This document shows, piece after piece, positions 1 to 7,385 of a stretch of 64,000 nucleotides of DNA. The stretch's first letter is position 1. Every line of letters begins with the position of its first letter. Under the pieces are notes generated by a model that did not search any database, was not told the origin of the DNA, and saw only the letters and a list, made by a program, of their open reading frames with translations. A program made the translations under genes and the position numbers. Source of the DNA: Arthrobacter sp. ov118 (lineage in GTDB: Bacteria; Actinomycetota; Actinomycetes; Actinomycetales; Micrococcaceae); NCBI RefSeq assembly GCF_900116495.1, contig NZ_FPAY01000005.1, positions 1 to 64,000 of the forward strand, given 5' to 3'.

Positions 1-327
1 GGCCGGAGCGACGGCGTCCGCCACCGTCCGGCTCACCGTGACCGCACCCGCACCGACGGTCGCGGCGGTCGATGACGCGGGATCCACCGCGTCCGAGACG
101 GCGCTCACCGTCCCGGCCCCGGGAGTGCTGGGCAACGACACCGGGACCGGGCTGACCGTCACGGCCTGGTCCCAGCCAAGCCACGGTACCGTGAGCATGA
201 CGGCCCCGGGCGGATACACCTACACGCCCGCGGCCGGCTTCTCCGGAGCGGACACCTTCACCTACACGGTCACCGACACGGCCGGAGCGACGGCGTCCGC
301 CACCGTCCGGCTCACCGTGACCGCACC
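1..327 (+). repeat. Domain repeat with 48-nt identity, period 279 bp
   Basis: Bases 1-48 and 280-327 are identical. The spacing of 279 bp equals 93 codons, that is one Ig-like module. This nucleotide identity between adjacent modules suggests recent duplication or gene conversion and makes module number prone to change. Confidence 0.85.
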
Positions 328-955
328 GGCCGTTGTCGCTCGTGACACGTTCACGCGCACCGTCAGCGGCGGCTGGGGCATCGCCGATCTGGGCGGCACC
401 TGGACGCCAACCAACACGGCGCTCAGCGTAGACGGCCAGCGCGGCGTGCTGAGCCTCTCCGCCGGGCAGACCCGCCAGGTGCTCCTCAGCAGCGTCAGCA
501 AAACGGACACGGACACCACGGCTACGGTCCGGCTGGGGGCCGCACCGGGGGGAAGCGGAGCGTACGCCAGCCTCGTGGCGCGCCGGGTAGCCCCAACGGT
601 CGAGTACCGCGGAACTGCCAGGGTGCGGGCGAGCGGCGCGGTGAGCGTAATCATCTATCGGATGAACGGTTCCCAGCCCGAGACGATCATAGGACAGGAG
701 GTCTCAGTTCCGGGTTTGTCCGCTGCGCCGGGGGCAACGCTCTCGCTCCGGTTGAGAGCGACCGGCGCCAGTCCCACAACGCTTAGCCTCACCGTATGGC
801 AGTCCGGTTCCACCGAGCCGTCGCCCCAGGTGACGGCGAGCGACAGCACCGCAGCCCTTCAGGCGCCCGGCGTGACCGGGATTACCGCGGCACTATCGTC
901 CACCAGCGGGTCAACTGTCATCCGGTTCAGCTTCGACGACCTCGTCATTCACTAA
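1..955 (+). CDS. Surface or secreted Ig-like repeat protein, 3' end only
   Basis: The reading frame is open from the left edge, so the N-terminus lies outside the window. One complete Ig/cadherin-like (tandem-95 or Big_9 type) module of about 93 residues is visible, with the typical VLGNDTG, SHGTVS and DTFTYTVTD segments. The tail of a previous identical module is seen at the very start. The last 200 residues form a separate beta-rich region beginning DTFTRTVSGGWG and ending FDDLVIH; this looks like the C-terminal carbohydrate or surface-binding domain found in actinobacterial extracellular proteins. No LPXTG motif or C-terminal membrane segment is seen, so it is probably secreted or non-covalently bound. 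Its TAA stop overlaps the stop of a small convergent ORF. Confidence 0.8.
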   Translation, partial: AGATASATVRLTVTAPAPTVAAVDDAGSTASETALTVPAPGVLGNDTGTGLTVTAWSQPSHGTVSMTAPGGYTYTPAAGFSGADTFTYTVTDTAGATASATVRLTVTAPAVVARDTFTRTVSGGWGIADLGGTWTPTNTALSVDGQRGVLSLSAGQTRQVLLSSVSKTDTDTTATVRLGAAPGGSGAYASLVARRVAPTVEYRGTARVRASGAVSVIIYRMNGSQPETIIGQEVSVPGLSAAPGATLSLRLRATGASPTTLSLTVWQSGSTEPSPQVTASDSTAALQAPGVTGITAALSSTSGSTVIRFSFDDLVIH

Positions 956-1095
956 TGGGCTCGCGTAGGCGTCACGGACGACGACATGGCCGGTTCCTGG
1001 TCGTCGTCAGCGTCTACCCATGCCGTGAAGTCCTTCAGCGACATGAAGCAGTAGTAGTCGCAGTACCGTAGGTTCTTCTTCTCCGACTTGCTCAT
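952..1095 (-). CDS. Small hypothetical protein (47 aa)
   Basis: This is a short ATG-started frame encoding a hydrophilic peptide that begins MSKSEKKNLRYCDYYC and has a KDFTAWVDADDD centre. The composition (Lys/Glu start, Tyr/Cys cluster, acidic stretch) looks like a real protein rather than an antisense shadow, and it lies in an otherwise empty gap. Its TAG stop shares bases with the TAA stop of the convergent surface protein (CTAA at 952-955). There is no convincing Shine-Dalgarno sequence upstream, which lowers confidence. Function unknown; the family is not recognised. Confidence 0.45.
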   Translation of the reverse strand: MSKSEKKNLRYCDYYCFMSLKDFTAWVDADDDQEPAMSSSVTPTRAH

Positions 1096-1136
1096 GCTAT
1101 TAATTCGCGGCGACGGCGGCCGCGGATGGCACGGGA

Positions 1137-1820
1137 ATGATTTCGAATACCACCGGCGAACATAGAATCAAAACGATGACGAAAACCACAACCAGCCTGG
1201 AAGCCTTGATCGGGCGGGCGACAGAGCTTGCATGCACCGGCAGACGGGAAATACTCGGCATCGCCGGCGCCCCCGGCGCTGGGAAATCGACCCTCGCGGC
1301 GCAACTCGTCGCAGCGCTCGGAACCGACCGCGCCGTCCTGGTACCCATGGACGGGTTCCACCTCGCCAACGCCTTGCTGATCGAACGCGGACTCCGACAG
1401 GTCAAAGGATCCATAGAGACCTTCGACGACGCCGGTTACGCAACCCTGCTCGAACGCATCAGAAACCAGCAGCCCCCGGAAACCATCTACGCACCGCACT
1501 TCGACCGCAGTCTCGAAGAACCCATCGCCGGCGCGATTCCCGTCTACGCACATACTCCCCTAGTCATCACCGAAGGCAACTACCTGCTCTCCGACGAGGG
1601 CCAGTGGCCGCGGGCCCGGACCGCGCTCTCCGAAACCTGGTATCTGGAGCCTCACGAAGACACTCGGCGGCAACGGCTCATCCGGCGCCACATGGCGCAT
1701 GGAAAGAACGAACACGAGGCGCGACACTGGGCGCTCGGATCCGATGAACGGAACGCCAAGATGATCCATGGGACCGCGGGCAAAGCCGACAGGACCATCA
1801 GAATGGCGTCCACTTCCTAG
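1137..1820 (+). CDS. P-loop nucleoside/nucleotide kinase family protein
   Basis: This 227-residue protein has a Walker A motif GAPGAGKST near residue 43, then VPMDGFHLANALL, a YAPHFDRSLEEP segment and VITEGNYLL. That order is typical of the uridine kinase/pantothenate kinase-like superfamily, in particular the small bacterial sugar or nucleoside kinases related to YggC and fructokinase-like P-loop enzymes. It should phosphorylate a small hydroxylated substrate with ATP in the cytoplasm; the substrate cannot be read from the sequence. The start is uncertain: ATG 1137 and ATG 1176 (MTKTTTS) are both possible and neither has a strong ribosome binding site. It stands alone. Confidence 0.8.
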   Translation: MISNTTGEHRIKTMTKTTTSLEALIGRATELACTGRREILGIAGAPGAGKSTLAAQLVAALGTDRAVLVPMDGFHLANALLIERGLRQVKGSIETFDDAGYATLLERIRNQQPPETIYAPHFDRSLEEPIAGAIPVYAHTPLVITEGNYLLSDEGQWPRARTALSETWYLEPHEDTRRQRLIRRHMAHGKNEHEARHWALGSDERNAKMIHGTAGKADRTIRMASTS

Positions 1821-1886
1821 CCCACCCGGGCTGCCTGGCCGGCGCACCCGGTAACAATCACCACCGTGCCCAGAGGCTGCCGGGGC

Positions 1887-2339
1887 TCAGCCCGACAACG
1901 CTCTCCAGCGCCGGAACTGGACGGCCAACCAGACCGTGCAGGCGATCGGCAGCAGAGGAATCACCGGCCGACCTATGGCCACGAGGACCACAACGAGGGC
2001 CCAAAGCAATCCGGTGATGATGCCGACCGAGATCAATGATTTGCGGGTCACCGGGTAGGACGGCAGGTCGATGCCTTCGTCGCGGAGTCGTTGGGTTTCC
2101 TTTACGGCGGACCGAATAAGGGGGCCGAAGACGGCGGCCAGCGCGACGACGGCAAGTATGGATTGCCACGGTTCGGGAATGCCGGCCGCGCGCAACACGG
2201 AACCCAGAAGGAGGAACCATAAAAGTCCCCAGCCAACGAGCCGTCTGCGCTTCGGCGGCATTCCCTCTAAGGAATCCGACGGCCAGGATTGCCACTCATA
2301 CCTAATGTTGTCGCTCTCGTTCCCCCTGGCCACGCCCAA
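1887..2339 (-). CDS. Hypothetical membrane protein, four predicted helices
   Basis: The 150-residue frame has hydrophobic segments at roughly residues 37-55, 58-75, 101-121 and 123-141, separated by a charged loop (KETQRLRDEGIDLPSYP). The family is not recognised. The track-length frame begins at TTG 2339; GTG 2333 and ATG 2261 (MPPKRRRL) are alternatives, the last giving 124 residues that start just before the first helix with positive residues inside. The coding GC pattern supports it as real. Confidence 0.55.
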   Translation of the reverse strand: MGVARGNESDNIRYEWQSWPSDSLEGMPPKRRRLVGWGLLWFLLLGSVLRAAGIPEPWQSILAVVALAAVFGPLIRSAVKETQRLRDEGIDLPSYPVTRKSLISVGIITGLLWALVVVLVAIGRPVIPLLPIACTVWLAVQFRRWRALSG

Positions 2340-2350
2340 GGACTGCCCGC

Positions 2351-3373
2351 TCAGCCCTTCCTCCGCGCCCGGCTGGGCTGCACCCGCGGCGGTTCTCCGG
2401 GCATCTTCGGAAAGTCTGGCGGGAACGGCAGCTCACTGAGGCCTGCCTCCAGGTCCCTCTCCCACCATTCCAGGAGAAGACCGACCGTGCCTGGGCTCGA
2501 ATGCATGCCGGCCCACGGATCACCGGAAGCTTTGAGCCGCTCCGGCACCGTAACAATGGTGAAGGCCTGCGGATCGACGGCGTCCAACTCCTCCCAGCGG
2601 ATCGGACACGACACCGTGGCCTTGGCAAGGGCACGGGGGCTGTAGGCGCCGGCTATGGTGCGGTCGCGGTTCGCCTGGTTGAAGTCAACGAAAATGCGGG
2701 AGCCACGTTCTTCCTTCCACCACGCGGTGGTGACCTGTTCGGGCAGCCGGCGCTCCAGTTCACGTGCTGCTGCGATGACGGCGTGGCGCACGTCCAGGAA
2801 CTCCCGGGTCGGCTCGATCGGGGCATAGACGTGCAGCCCCCGGTTGCCCGAGGTCTTGATGAAGGCCTCGAGCCCGCCCTCGGCGAGGACGCGGCGCAAT
2901 TCCTTGGCGACCGGCACCGCCTCGGCGAACCCGGTGCCCGGTTGCGGATCGAGGTCAATGCGCAGCTGGTCCGGATTGTCCGGATTGTCGGCGCGGGAAG
3001 CCCAGGGGTGGAACACCACCGTATTCATCTGCACCGCCCACACTGCGGCGGCGATTTCCTCAAAGACCAACTGGGGATGCGAGCGTGCGCTGGGATAGGC
3101 GACGTCGACCGCACCGACAAAATCCGGCGCACCCTTGGGCGGGTTCTTGGAGAAGAACTGTTCGCCGTCGACGGTGTCCTTGAACCGCTGGAGTGTTACT
3201 GGCCGGCCGCCGTTCGCCGCCATGAAGGCGTCCCCGACGTCCACTATGTAGCGGGCCAAATCCAGCTTGGTGAGTCCCACGGCGGGCCAAACAACCCGGC
3301 CCGGGCTGGACACCCTTAGCTCCCGGTCCCCGTGCGGACCGCTGACAGTGAGGTGAACTTCTTCCTTGGCCAT
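2351..3373 (-). CDS. LigD-type NHEJ polymerase domain protein (stand-alone)
   Basis: This 340-residue protein matches the polymerase (archaeo-eukaryotic primase-like) domain of bacterial LigD. Visible markers are RIDLDPQPG with the catalytic Asp-x-Asp, SGNRGLHVYAPI, and IFVDFNQANRDRTIAGAYS. It fills or extends ends with nucleotides during non-homologous end joining, normally alongside Ku and a ligase. Here it has no ligase or phosphoesterase domain and no ku gene beside it. ATG 3373 (MAKEEVHL) is chosen because the reading frame upstream is low-complexity shadow sequence that runs into the divergent hydrolase. Confidence 0.9.
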   Translation of the reverse strand: MAKEEVHLTVSGPHGDRELRVSSPGRVVWPAVGLTKLDLARYIVDVGDAFMAANGGRPVTLQRFKDTVDGEQFFSKNPPKGAPDFVGAVDVAYPSARSHPQLVFEEIAAAVWAVQMNTVVFHPWASRADNPDNPDQLRIDLDPQPGTGFAEAVPVAKELRRVLAEGGLEAFIKTSGNRGLHVYAPIEPTREFLDVRHAVIAAARELERRLPEQVTTAWWKEERGSRIFVDFNQANRDRTIAGAYSPRALAKATVSCPIRWEELDAVDPQAFTIVTVPERLKASGDPWAGMHSSPGTVGLLLEWWERDLEAGLSELPFPPDFPKMPGEPPRVQPSRARRKG

Positions 3374-3487
3374 GGGGACAACGTACCCTCCTGACGTGGG
3401 CAAATGAAGACCGCGCGGCGCGCCGAGTTGCCATCGACGACAAGTCGCGGCGAAGCGCACAAGCCCCTGACCCGGCATGATGGAACC

Positions 3488-4177
3488 ATGACCAGCCCCG
3501 AATCCCCCGTCACCATAGACGTCGGCGATGCCACCGTCTCCGGCGTCTTCGCCGACCCCGGCGGCGCGTTCGCCACCCTGGTTGTGGCCCACGGTGCCGG
3601 GGCGGGAATGGACCACCCGTTCCTGCAGGGCTTCACGCGGGCCCTCAACTCCTTGGGCGTCGCCACGCTGCGGTTCAACTTCCCGTACCGGGAGGCCGGC
3701 AAGAAGTTCCCGGACAGGCCGCCGGCCGCCATCGCTGCCTGGCGGGCGGCGATGGACGCAGCCGCGTCCCGGTCCGGCCCCCGGCCGTTGTGGGCCGCCG
3801 GGAAGTCCTTCGGCGGCCGAATGGCCTCAATGGCAGTGGCGGAAGGCATGCCCGCCGCCGGGCTGGTCTACCTGGGTTACCCGCTGCACCCGCCGGGAAA
3901 ACCGGAAAAACTCCGCGATGAGCACCTCTATGGGCTGCCCCTGCCGATGCTCTTCCTGCAGGGCACGCGCGACACCTTCGCCACCCCGGAACTGCTGGAG
4001 GCAGTGGCTGGGCGGATCGGGTCCTCTGCGACCGTTGAGTGGTGCGAGGGCGGCGATCACTCGTTTGCCGTTGCCGGCACCAAGCGCAGCGCGGAGGATA
4101 CGGGGGCGTCGCTGGCGGCGTCGGTCGCGGCGTTCATGAAGGCGCACGGCGAGAATTCGGACGTCATTTCCTCCTAG
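3488..4177 (+). CDS. Alpha/beta hydrolase, KANL3/Tex30 (dienelactone hydrolase-like) family
   Basis: This 229-residue enzyme contains AHGAGAGMDHPF, the nucleophile elbow GKSFGGRM, an acid residue in LQGTRDTFA and the catalytic histidine in GGDHSF. This matches the small bacterial alpha/beta hydrolases related to Tex30. The substrate is not predictable. ATG 3488 gives the usual short N-terminus; it is divergent from the LigD-type polymerase, 114 bp away. Its TAG stop shares CTAG (4174-4177) with the TAG stop of the convergent glycosyltransferase. Confidence 0.85.
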   Translation: MTSPESPVTIDVGDATVSGVFADPGGAFATLVVAHGAGAGMDHPFLQGFTRALNSLGVATLRFNFPYREAGKKFPDRPPAAIAAWRAAMDAAASRSGPRPLWAAGKSFGGRMASMAVAEGMPAAGLVYLGYPLHPPGKPEKLRDEHLYGLPLPMLFLQGTRDTFATPELLEAVAGRIGSSATVEWCEGGDHSFAVAGTKRSAEDTGASLAASVAAFMKAHGENSDVISS

Positions 4178-5403
4178 CCGAGGTTCCCGAACCGGCCCAC
4201 CACGTCGTGCACACGCGCCTCGATGGCGTCGGCGGCAGCCGGAGCCCCTCCCGCAGTGCGGACAACCTCGCTCATCGCGGCCACGTTCCGCCGGACCTCG
4301 TCGCCGACATGGAGCGCGTCGGCCCCGGTCCGGAGCGCCTCCGGCGCGACGTCCTCTGGGGCAAGCTGGCGGCCGAGGCCGAGATCTGCAATCCTTCGGG
4401 CTGTCGCCGCCTGTTCCGGCTGCTGCGGCACGGCCAGCATGGGGACTGCGAAATAGAGCGCCTCCATGGTCGAATTCATGCCCGCGTGGGTGATGAAGAC
4501 AGCTGTCCGGCGGAGCACTTGGAGTTGCGGGAAGAACGGCCGGATCCGGACATTCGACGGAATGGTGCCGAGCTCGGCCGGGCTGGTCTGTTCACCGACC
4601 GCCATGGCGACGTCCCAATCGCTGCCCCCGAAGGCCTCCAGGCACATCCGGAAGAAGTCCGGCCGGCGGTTCAGCGGACTGGTCCCAAGCGAGATGAAAA
4701 GCAGCGGCCCTGTTCCCTGAGGTGCCCAGTCGCCGTCGTGGTCCCGGCCGCCCACGTCCGGCCCCACAAACCGGAACCGGTCATCGAACGTCTCCCCCAT
4801 GGGCTGGAACGCGCGGGGAAGGAACACGATGTTGAACGGCGCCGGCGGACCGTCAAATAGCCGTGGAGCCCGCACCCCTTGCTCGGCCGCGAACTCCGCC
4901 ACCAGCCGGCCCATGGCCATCACGACTTTCGCCATCTCATCGGCGTCGCCCGGCGACGGGGCCGGCATCAGCGACCGCAGCGAAAAATGCTCGTTCGTGG
5001 CATAGGTCGGCATGAGGCCAATGGCCGGGGCACCGATCTTTTCCGCCGCCATGCTGCCGCTGAGCGTCATCGCATCGAAGCAGACGGCGTCCGGCGGGTC
5101 CTTCCGGAGCCGCTCCACCATGGCGGGAAAACTCGACCGGAGATCCTCGAATACCTTATTCATGACGGGCAGCATCAGTTGTGCACGTTCCCGCTGACCG
5201 GGCCCCAGGGCCGGCATGGACGCCAGCCAGTTTCCGCCGGAGGCATGGAAGGCCGCGCCGGCATTGCGGATCCGCGTTTCGAAGTCGGCCGACGTGAAAT
5301 ACGTGACCCGGTGACCGCGGCGGACAAGCTCAGCCACCAACGGCAGGGTCGGGTTCACGTGGCCATGGGCGGGAATGGAGACGAACGCAAAATGCATGGC
5401 CAT
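4174..5403 (-). CDS. MGT-family glycosyltransferase (GT1-like)
   Basis: This 409-residue protein starts with the GT-B fold signature FVSIPAHGHVNPTLPLV and carries the donor-binding region ITHAGMNSTMEALYFAVPML followed by PQQPEQAATARRI. This is the macrolide glycosyltransferase (MGT/UGT) type that transfers sugar from a nucleotide sugar to small lipophilic acceptors such as macrolides or flavonoids. It may protect against antibiotics or plant phenolics. The starts at 5406 (GTG), 5403 and 5397 are closely spaced; 5403 overlaps a small upstream ORF as TGATG. The MarR gene lies upstream on the same strand. Confidence 0.85.
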   Translation of the reverse strand: MAMHFAFVSIPAHGHVNPTLPLVAELVRRGHRVTYFTSADFETRIRNAGAAFHASGGNWLASMPALGPGQRERAQLMLPVMNKVFEDLRSSFPAMVERLRKDPPDAVCFDAMTLSGSMAAEKIGAPAIGLMPTYATNEHFSLRSLMPAPSPGDADEMAKVVMAMGRLVAEFAAEQGVRAPRLFDGPPAPFNIVFLPRAFQPMGETFDDRFRFVGPDVGGRDHDGDWAPQGTGPLLFISLGTSPLNRRPDFFRMCLEAFGGSDWDVAMAVGEQTSPAELGTIPSNVRIRPFFPQLQVLRRTAVFITHAGMNSTMEALYFAVPMLAVPQQPEQAATARRIADLGLGRQLAPEDVAPEALRTGADALHVGDEVRRNVAAMSEVVRTAGGAPAAADAIEARVHDVVGRFGNLG

Positions 5404-5534
5404 CACTCTTCATCGCTTGGCTGTGGTCCCCGTGACTGGGTAAGTCCGGTTGGCCGGGGTCCGGTCTGAGCGGCGTCCCGTGTGCCTTGCAGTGCGCGGG
5501 CCCTGCGGCCGTGGGCGTCGTCCTCCTTCATCAT
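5403..5534 (-). CDS. Possible small ORF coupled to the glycosyltransferase (43 aa)
   Basis: Two adjacent ATG codons open a 43-codon hydrophilic frame (MMKEDDAHGRRARALQG and on) in the gap between the MarR gene and the glycosyltransferase. Its TGA overlaps the glycosyltransferase ATG as TGATG, which would couple their translation. The same frame stays open upstream and includes a CCRPCNRG stretch without a start codon. No family is recognised and it may be a non-coding leader. Confidence 0.3.
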   Translation of the reverse strand: MMKEDDAHGRRARALQGTRDAAQTGPRPTGLTQSRGPQPSDEE

Positions 5535-5578
5535 GCCCCTGTTGCACGGCCGGCAACAGCGGAAGATGCGGAACCGCC

Positions 5579-6046
5579 CTAGCTGCCGGTGTTTTGGTGC
5601 AGATCGGGGTCGACGCTGTTGGCCGCGGCAAGGCGTGCAAGCAGGTCGTGGAGCTGCTCGGCTTGTTCTGGTGTCAGCGAGCCCAGCAGCTGGTCTTCGT
5701 GCTCCCGGACGGTCCGCCGGAGGGCCGCCAGAAGTTCCTGCCCGTTCCCGGTGAGCCGCAGTTCGTAGCTTCTGCGGTCCGCGCTGCTGCGCGTGCGCTC
5801 CACCAGGCCACGGGCTTCGAGGGAGTCGATGAGCGCCACGATCCTGCTCGGCACGGCGCCCAGCCGGTCCGCCAGGACGCGCTGGTTCAGTCCCGGTGTG
5901 CGGCCGAGCAGGCGAAGCACGCCGGCGTCCGCCGGGGTAAGTCCGAGTGTGCGGGTGCGTTCGGCAAACCGCGCCGAGGCCAGCGCGCCGAGCTGAGAGA
6001 GAAGGAACGCCGTGCGGTGCGGTCCCGCCGTGGTCGAGGGATCCAT
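5579..6046 (-). CDS. MarR-family transcriptional regulator
   Basis: This 155-residue winged-helix protein has the MarR layout: LTPADAGVLRLLGRTPGLNQ leading into recognition helix VPSRIVALIDSLEARGLVER, then the wing RSSADRRSYELRLT and a dimerisation helix at the C-terminus. It is expected to repress a neighbouring transporter, exporter or enzyme and to release DNA on binding a phenolic or lipophilic ligand. ATG 6046 is preferred over ATG 6076 because the latter lies inside the probable operator. It is divergent from the membrane protein at 6128 and upstream of the MGT glycosyltransferase. Confidence 0.85.
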   Translation of the reverse strand: MDPSTTAGPHRTAFLLSQLGALASARFAERTRTLGLTPADAGVLRLLGRTPGLNQRVLADRLGAVPSRIVALIDSLEARGLVERTRSSADRRSYELRLTGNGQELLAALRRTVREHEDQLLGSLTPEQAEQLHDLLARLAAANSVDPDLHQNTGS

Positions 6047-6063
6047 GCATCCACGATACCCCG

Positions 6064-6099
6064 TTGACAGAATCATTCACTAAGCGAATCATTATATTG
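6064..6099. promoter_or_regulatory. Probable MarR operator and promoter between divergent genes
   Basis: An imperfect inverted repeat AATCATTC-N7-GAATCATT lies at 6071-6093 in an AT-rich stretch between the MarR gene and the membrane protein gene. A TTGACA hexamer (6064-6069) sits beside it on the plus strand. A GGAGGTGA ribosome binding site at 6113-6120 precedes ATG 6128. Autoregulation of both genes by the MarR protein is inferred. Confidence 0.6.
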
Positions 6100-6127
6100 T
6101 TGAATCGACCTGGGAGGTGAGTTCGGA

Positions 6128-6868
6128 ATGAATGGTTCGTCCGCTCCGCGTGAGGTTGAGCCTGAAACGGCTGGCGCGCCCCGCCGGCCGTCCGGCCCCC
6201 ACCCGGGAATCCTGGCGGTGGTGAGTTTGCTCCTGTTGCTGGCCGGCCTGGTCCTCACCGCCGTGCTGAGCGGGGGCCAGCAATTCGTGAGCCCGTTCGC
6301 TCCATCGGAGACCGTGGCAACGTTCTTCCGCGACAACCCGGTAGCCGTGCGCGTGGGGGCGATGCTGCAGTTCGGTTCCGCGGTGCCGCTGGGTATCTAC
6401 GCCGCCACGGTGTACGCCCGGCAGCTCCGGCTCGGCGTGAGGGTGCCCGGGCCGGCCATCGCGTTCTTCGGCGGCATCACGGCATCCTTGATGCTGATGG
6501 TGTCGGCCATGCTCATCTGGGTGGTGAGCCGCCCGGAGATCAGTGTGGACGCGGTCCTGACCCATGCTTTGGCCTTCCTGGCCTTCATCACCGGCGGTGT
6601 TGGCTTTGCGACCGGGTTGGGGCTCCTCGTTGCCGGCATGGCAGTCCCCTTCCTCGTGCTGCGCCTGGCTCCGGGCTGGTTCGCCTGGGCTGGGCTTGTG
6701 CTGGCCGCAGCGGCCGAGCTGAGTTTCCTCTCGATGACAATCGAACCACTGCAGTTCCTCCTGCCGGTCGCCCGTTTCGGCGCCCTGGTGTGGCTGGTGG
6801 CGGCTGGCTTCGTGTTGCCCCGCACCCGCGCGGCAGCCAACCAGGCGGTCACCCGCGCTCGACGGTAA
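6128..6868 (+). CDS. Integral membrane protein, about six helices
   Basis: The 246-residue protein has a Pro-rich cytoplasmic N-terminus followed by hydrophobic helices at about residues 28-47, 77-95, 110-135, 145-165, 170-200 and 208-230. It resembles DUF4386-like or DUF998-like actinobacterial membrane proteins but no family is certain. It has an excellent ribosome binding site (GGAGGTGA, 7 nt spacing) and shares the control region of the MarR gene, so it is a likely target of that regulator. The 3' end overlaps the convergent small gene by 20 bp. Confidence 0.75.
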   Translation: MNGSSAPREVEPETAGAPRRPSGPHPGILAVVSLLLLLAGLVLTAVLSGGQQFVSPFAPSETVATFFRDNPVAVRVGAMLQFGSAVPLGIYAATVYARQLRLGVRVPGPAIAFFGGITASLMLMVSAMLIWVVSRPEISVDAVLTHALAFLAFITGGVGFATGLGLLVAGMAVPFLVLRLAPGWFAWAGLVLAAAAELSFLSMTIEPLQFLLPVARFGALVWLVAAGFVLPRTRAAANQAVTRARR

Positions 6869-7061
6869 GCCCGTACGGGACCTCGGCGCTGACCGCCACC
6901 GTGAACAGTGTGTGGCTGTGTCGGGTGACGAGGACGCCGTGCCGGCGTTCCTGCATCGCCCTAGAGCGGGCGACGCCGACGGCGGCTTCCAGTTCGTCCG
7001 CGAGGAGGGCGACGTTCTCGGCCTCGATTTCCAGCACGAGGTCAGTTCTTGTCTTGATCAT
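6849..7061 (-). CDS. Small conserved-looking hypothetical protein (70 aa)
   Basis: ATG 7061 (MIKTRTDLVLEIEAENVALL) is preceded by AAGGACC and gives a compact mixed alpha/beta protein with VLVTRHSHTLFTVAVS. Amino acid use is typical of a folded soluble protein. The function is not recognised. It converges with and slightly overlaps the membrane protein gene. Confidence 0.6.
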   Translation of the reverse strand: MIKTRTDLVLEIEAENVALLADELEAAVGVARSRAMQERRHGVLVTRHSHTLFTVAVSAEVPYGLTVERG

Positions 7062-7385
7062 GGCGTGGTCCTTCCAAGGGGTCTGAGGCTCAAAGAGGGG
7101 GTGCACGCGCCGCGTCCGCCGTCCAGGGGCGGACTGGCTTACCGCCTCCCCGGCCGCCGCTGCCGTAGCGTTTTGGTGTGGCGGGCCGTGGGGACTAATT
7201 CACGGGAAGCTGTGCGGCCCGCTCGGCGGGCGGCCGCCGGCCGGATGAGTGCGGCGGGCGGAGGAAACGGGAGCGGTGCGCACGTCCCGGTTCTGCTTCC
7301 AGTGTGCGGCATGCGGTGTTTCATGCGGGTGAATACTGGATGCCTGGGCTGTGTCCGTTCGCGCAACGGGACTGGCCGTCCAGAA
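7062..7385. other. Intergenic stretch, nothing recognised
   Basis: About 320 bases lie between two minus-strand genes. A 75-codon minus-strand frame at 7139-7366 is Arg/Pro-rich with no ribosome binding site and is not believed. No clear terminator, RNA gene or repeat is seen. Confidence 0.4.

Noticed and set aside
4174..4177. Shared CTAG stop codons of two convergent genes
   Set aside because: Noted in the annotation, but such minimal overlaps are common in compact genomes.
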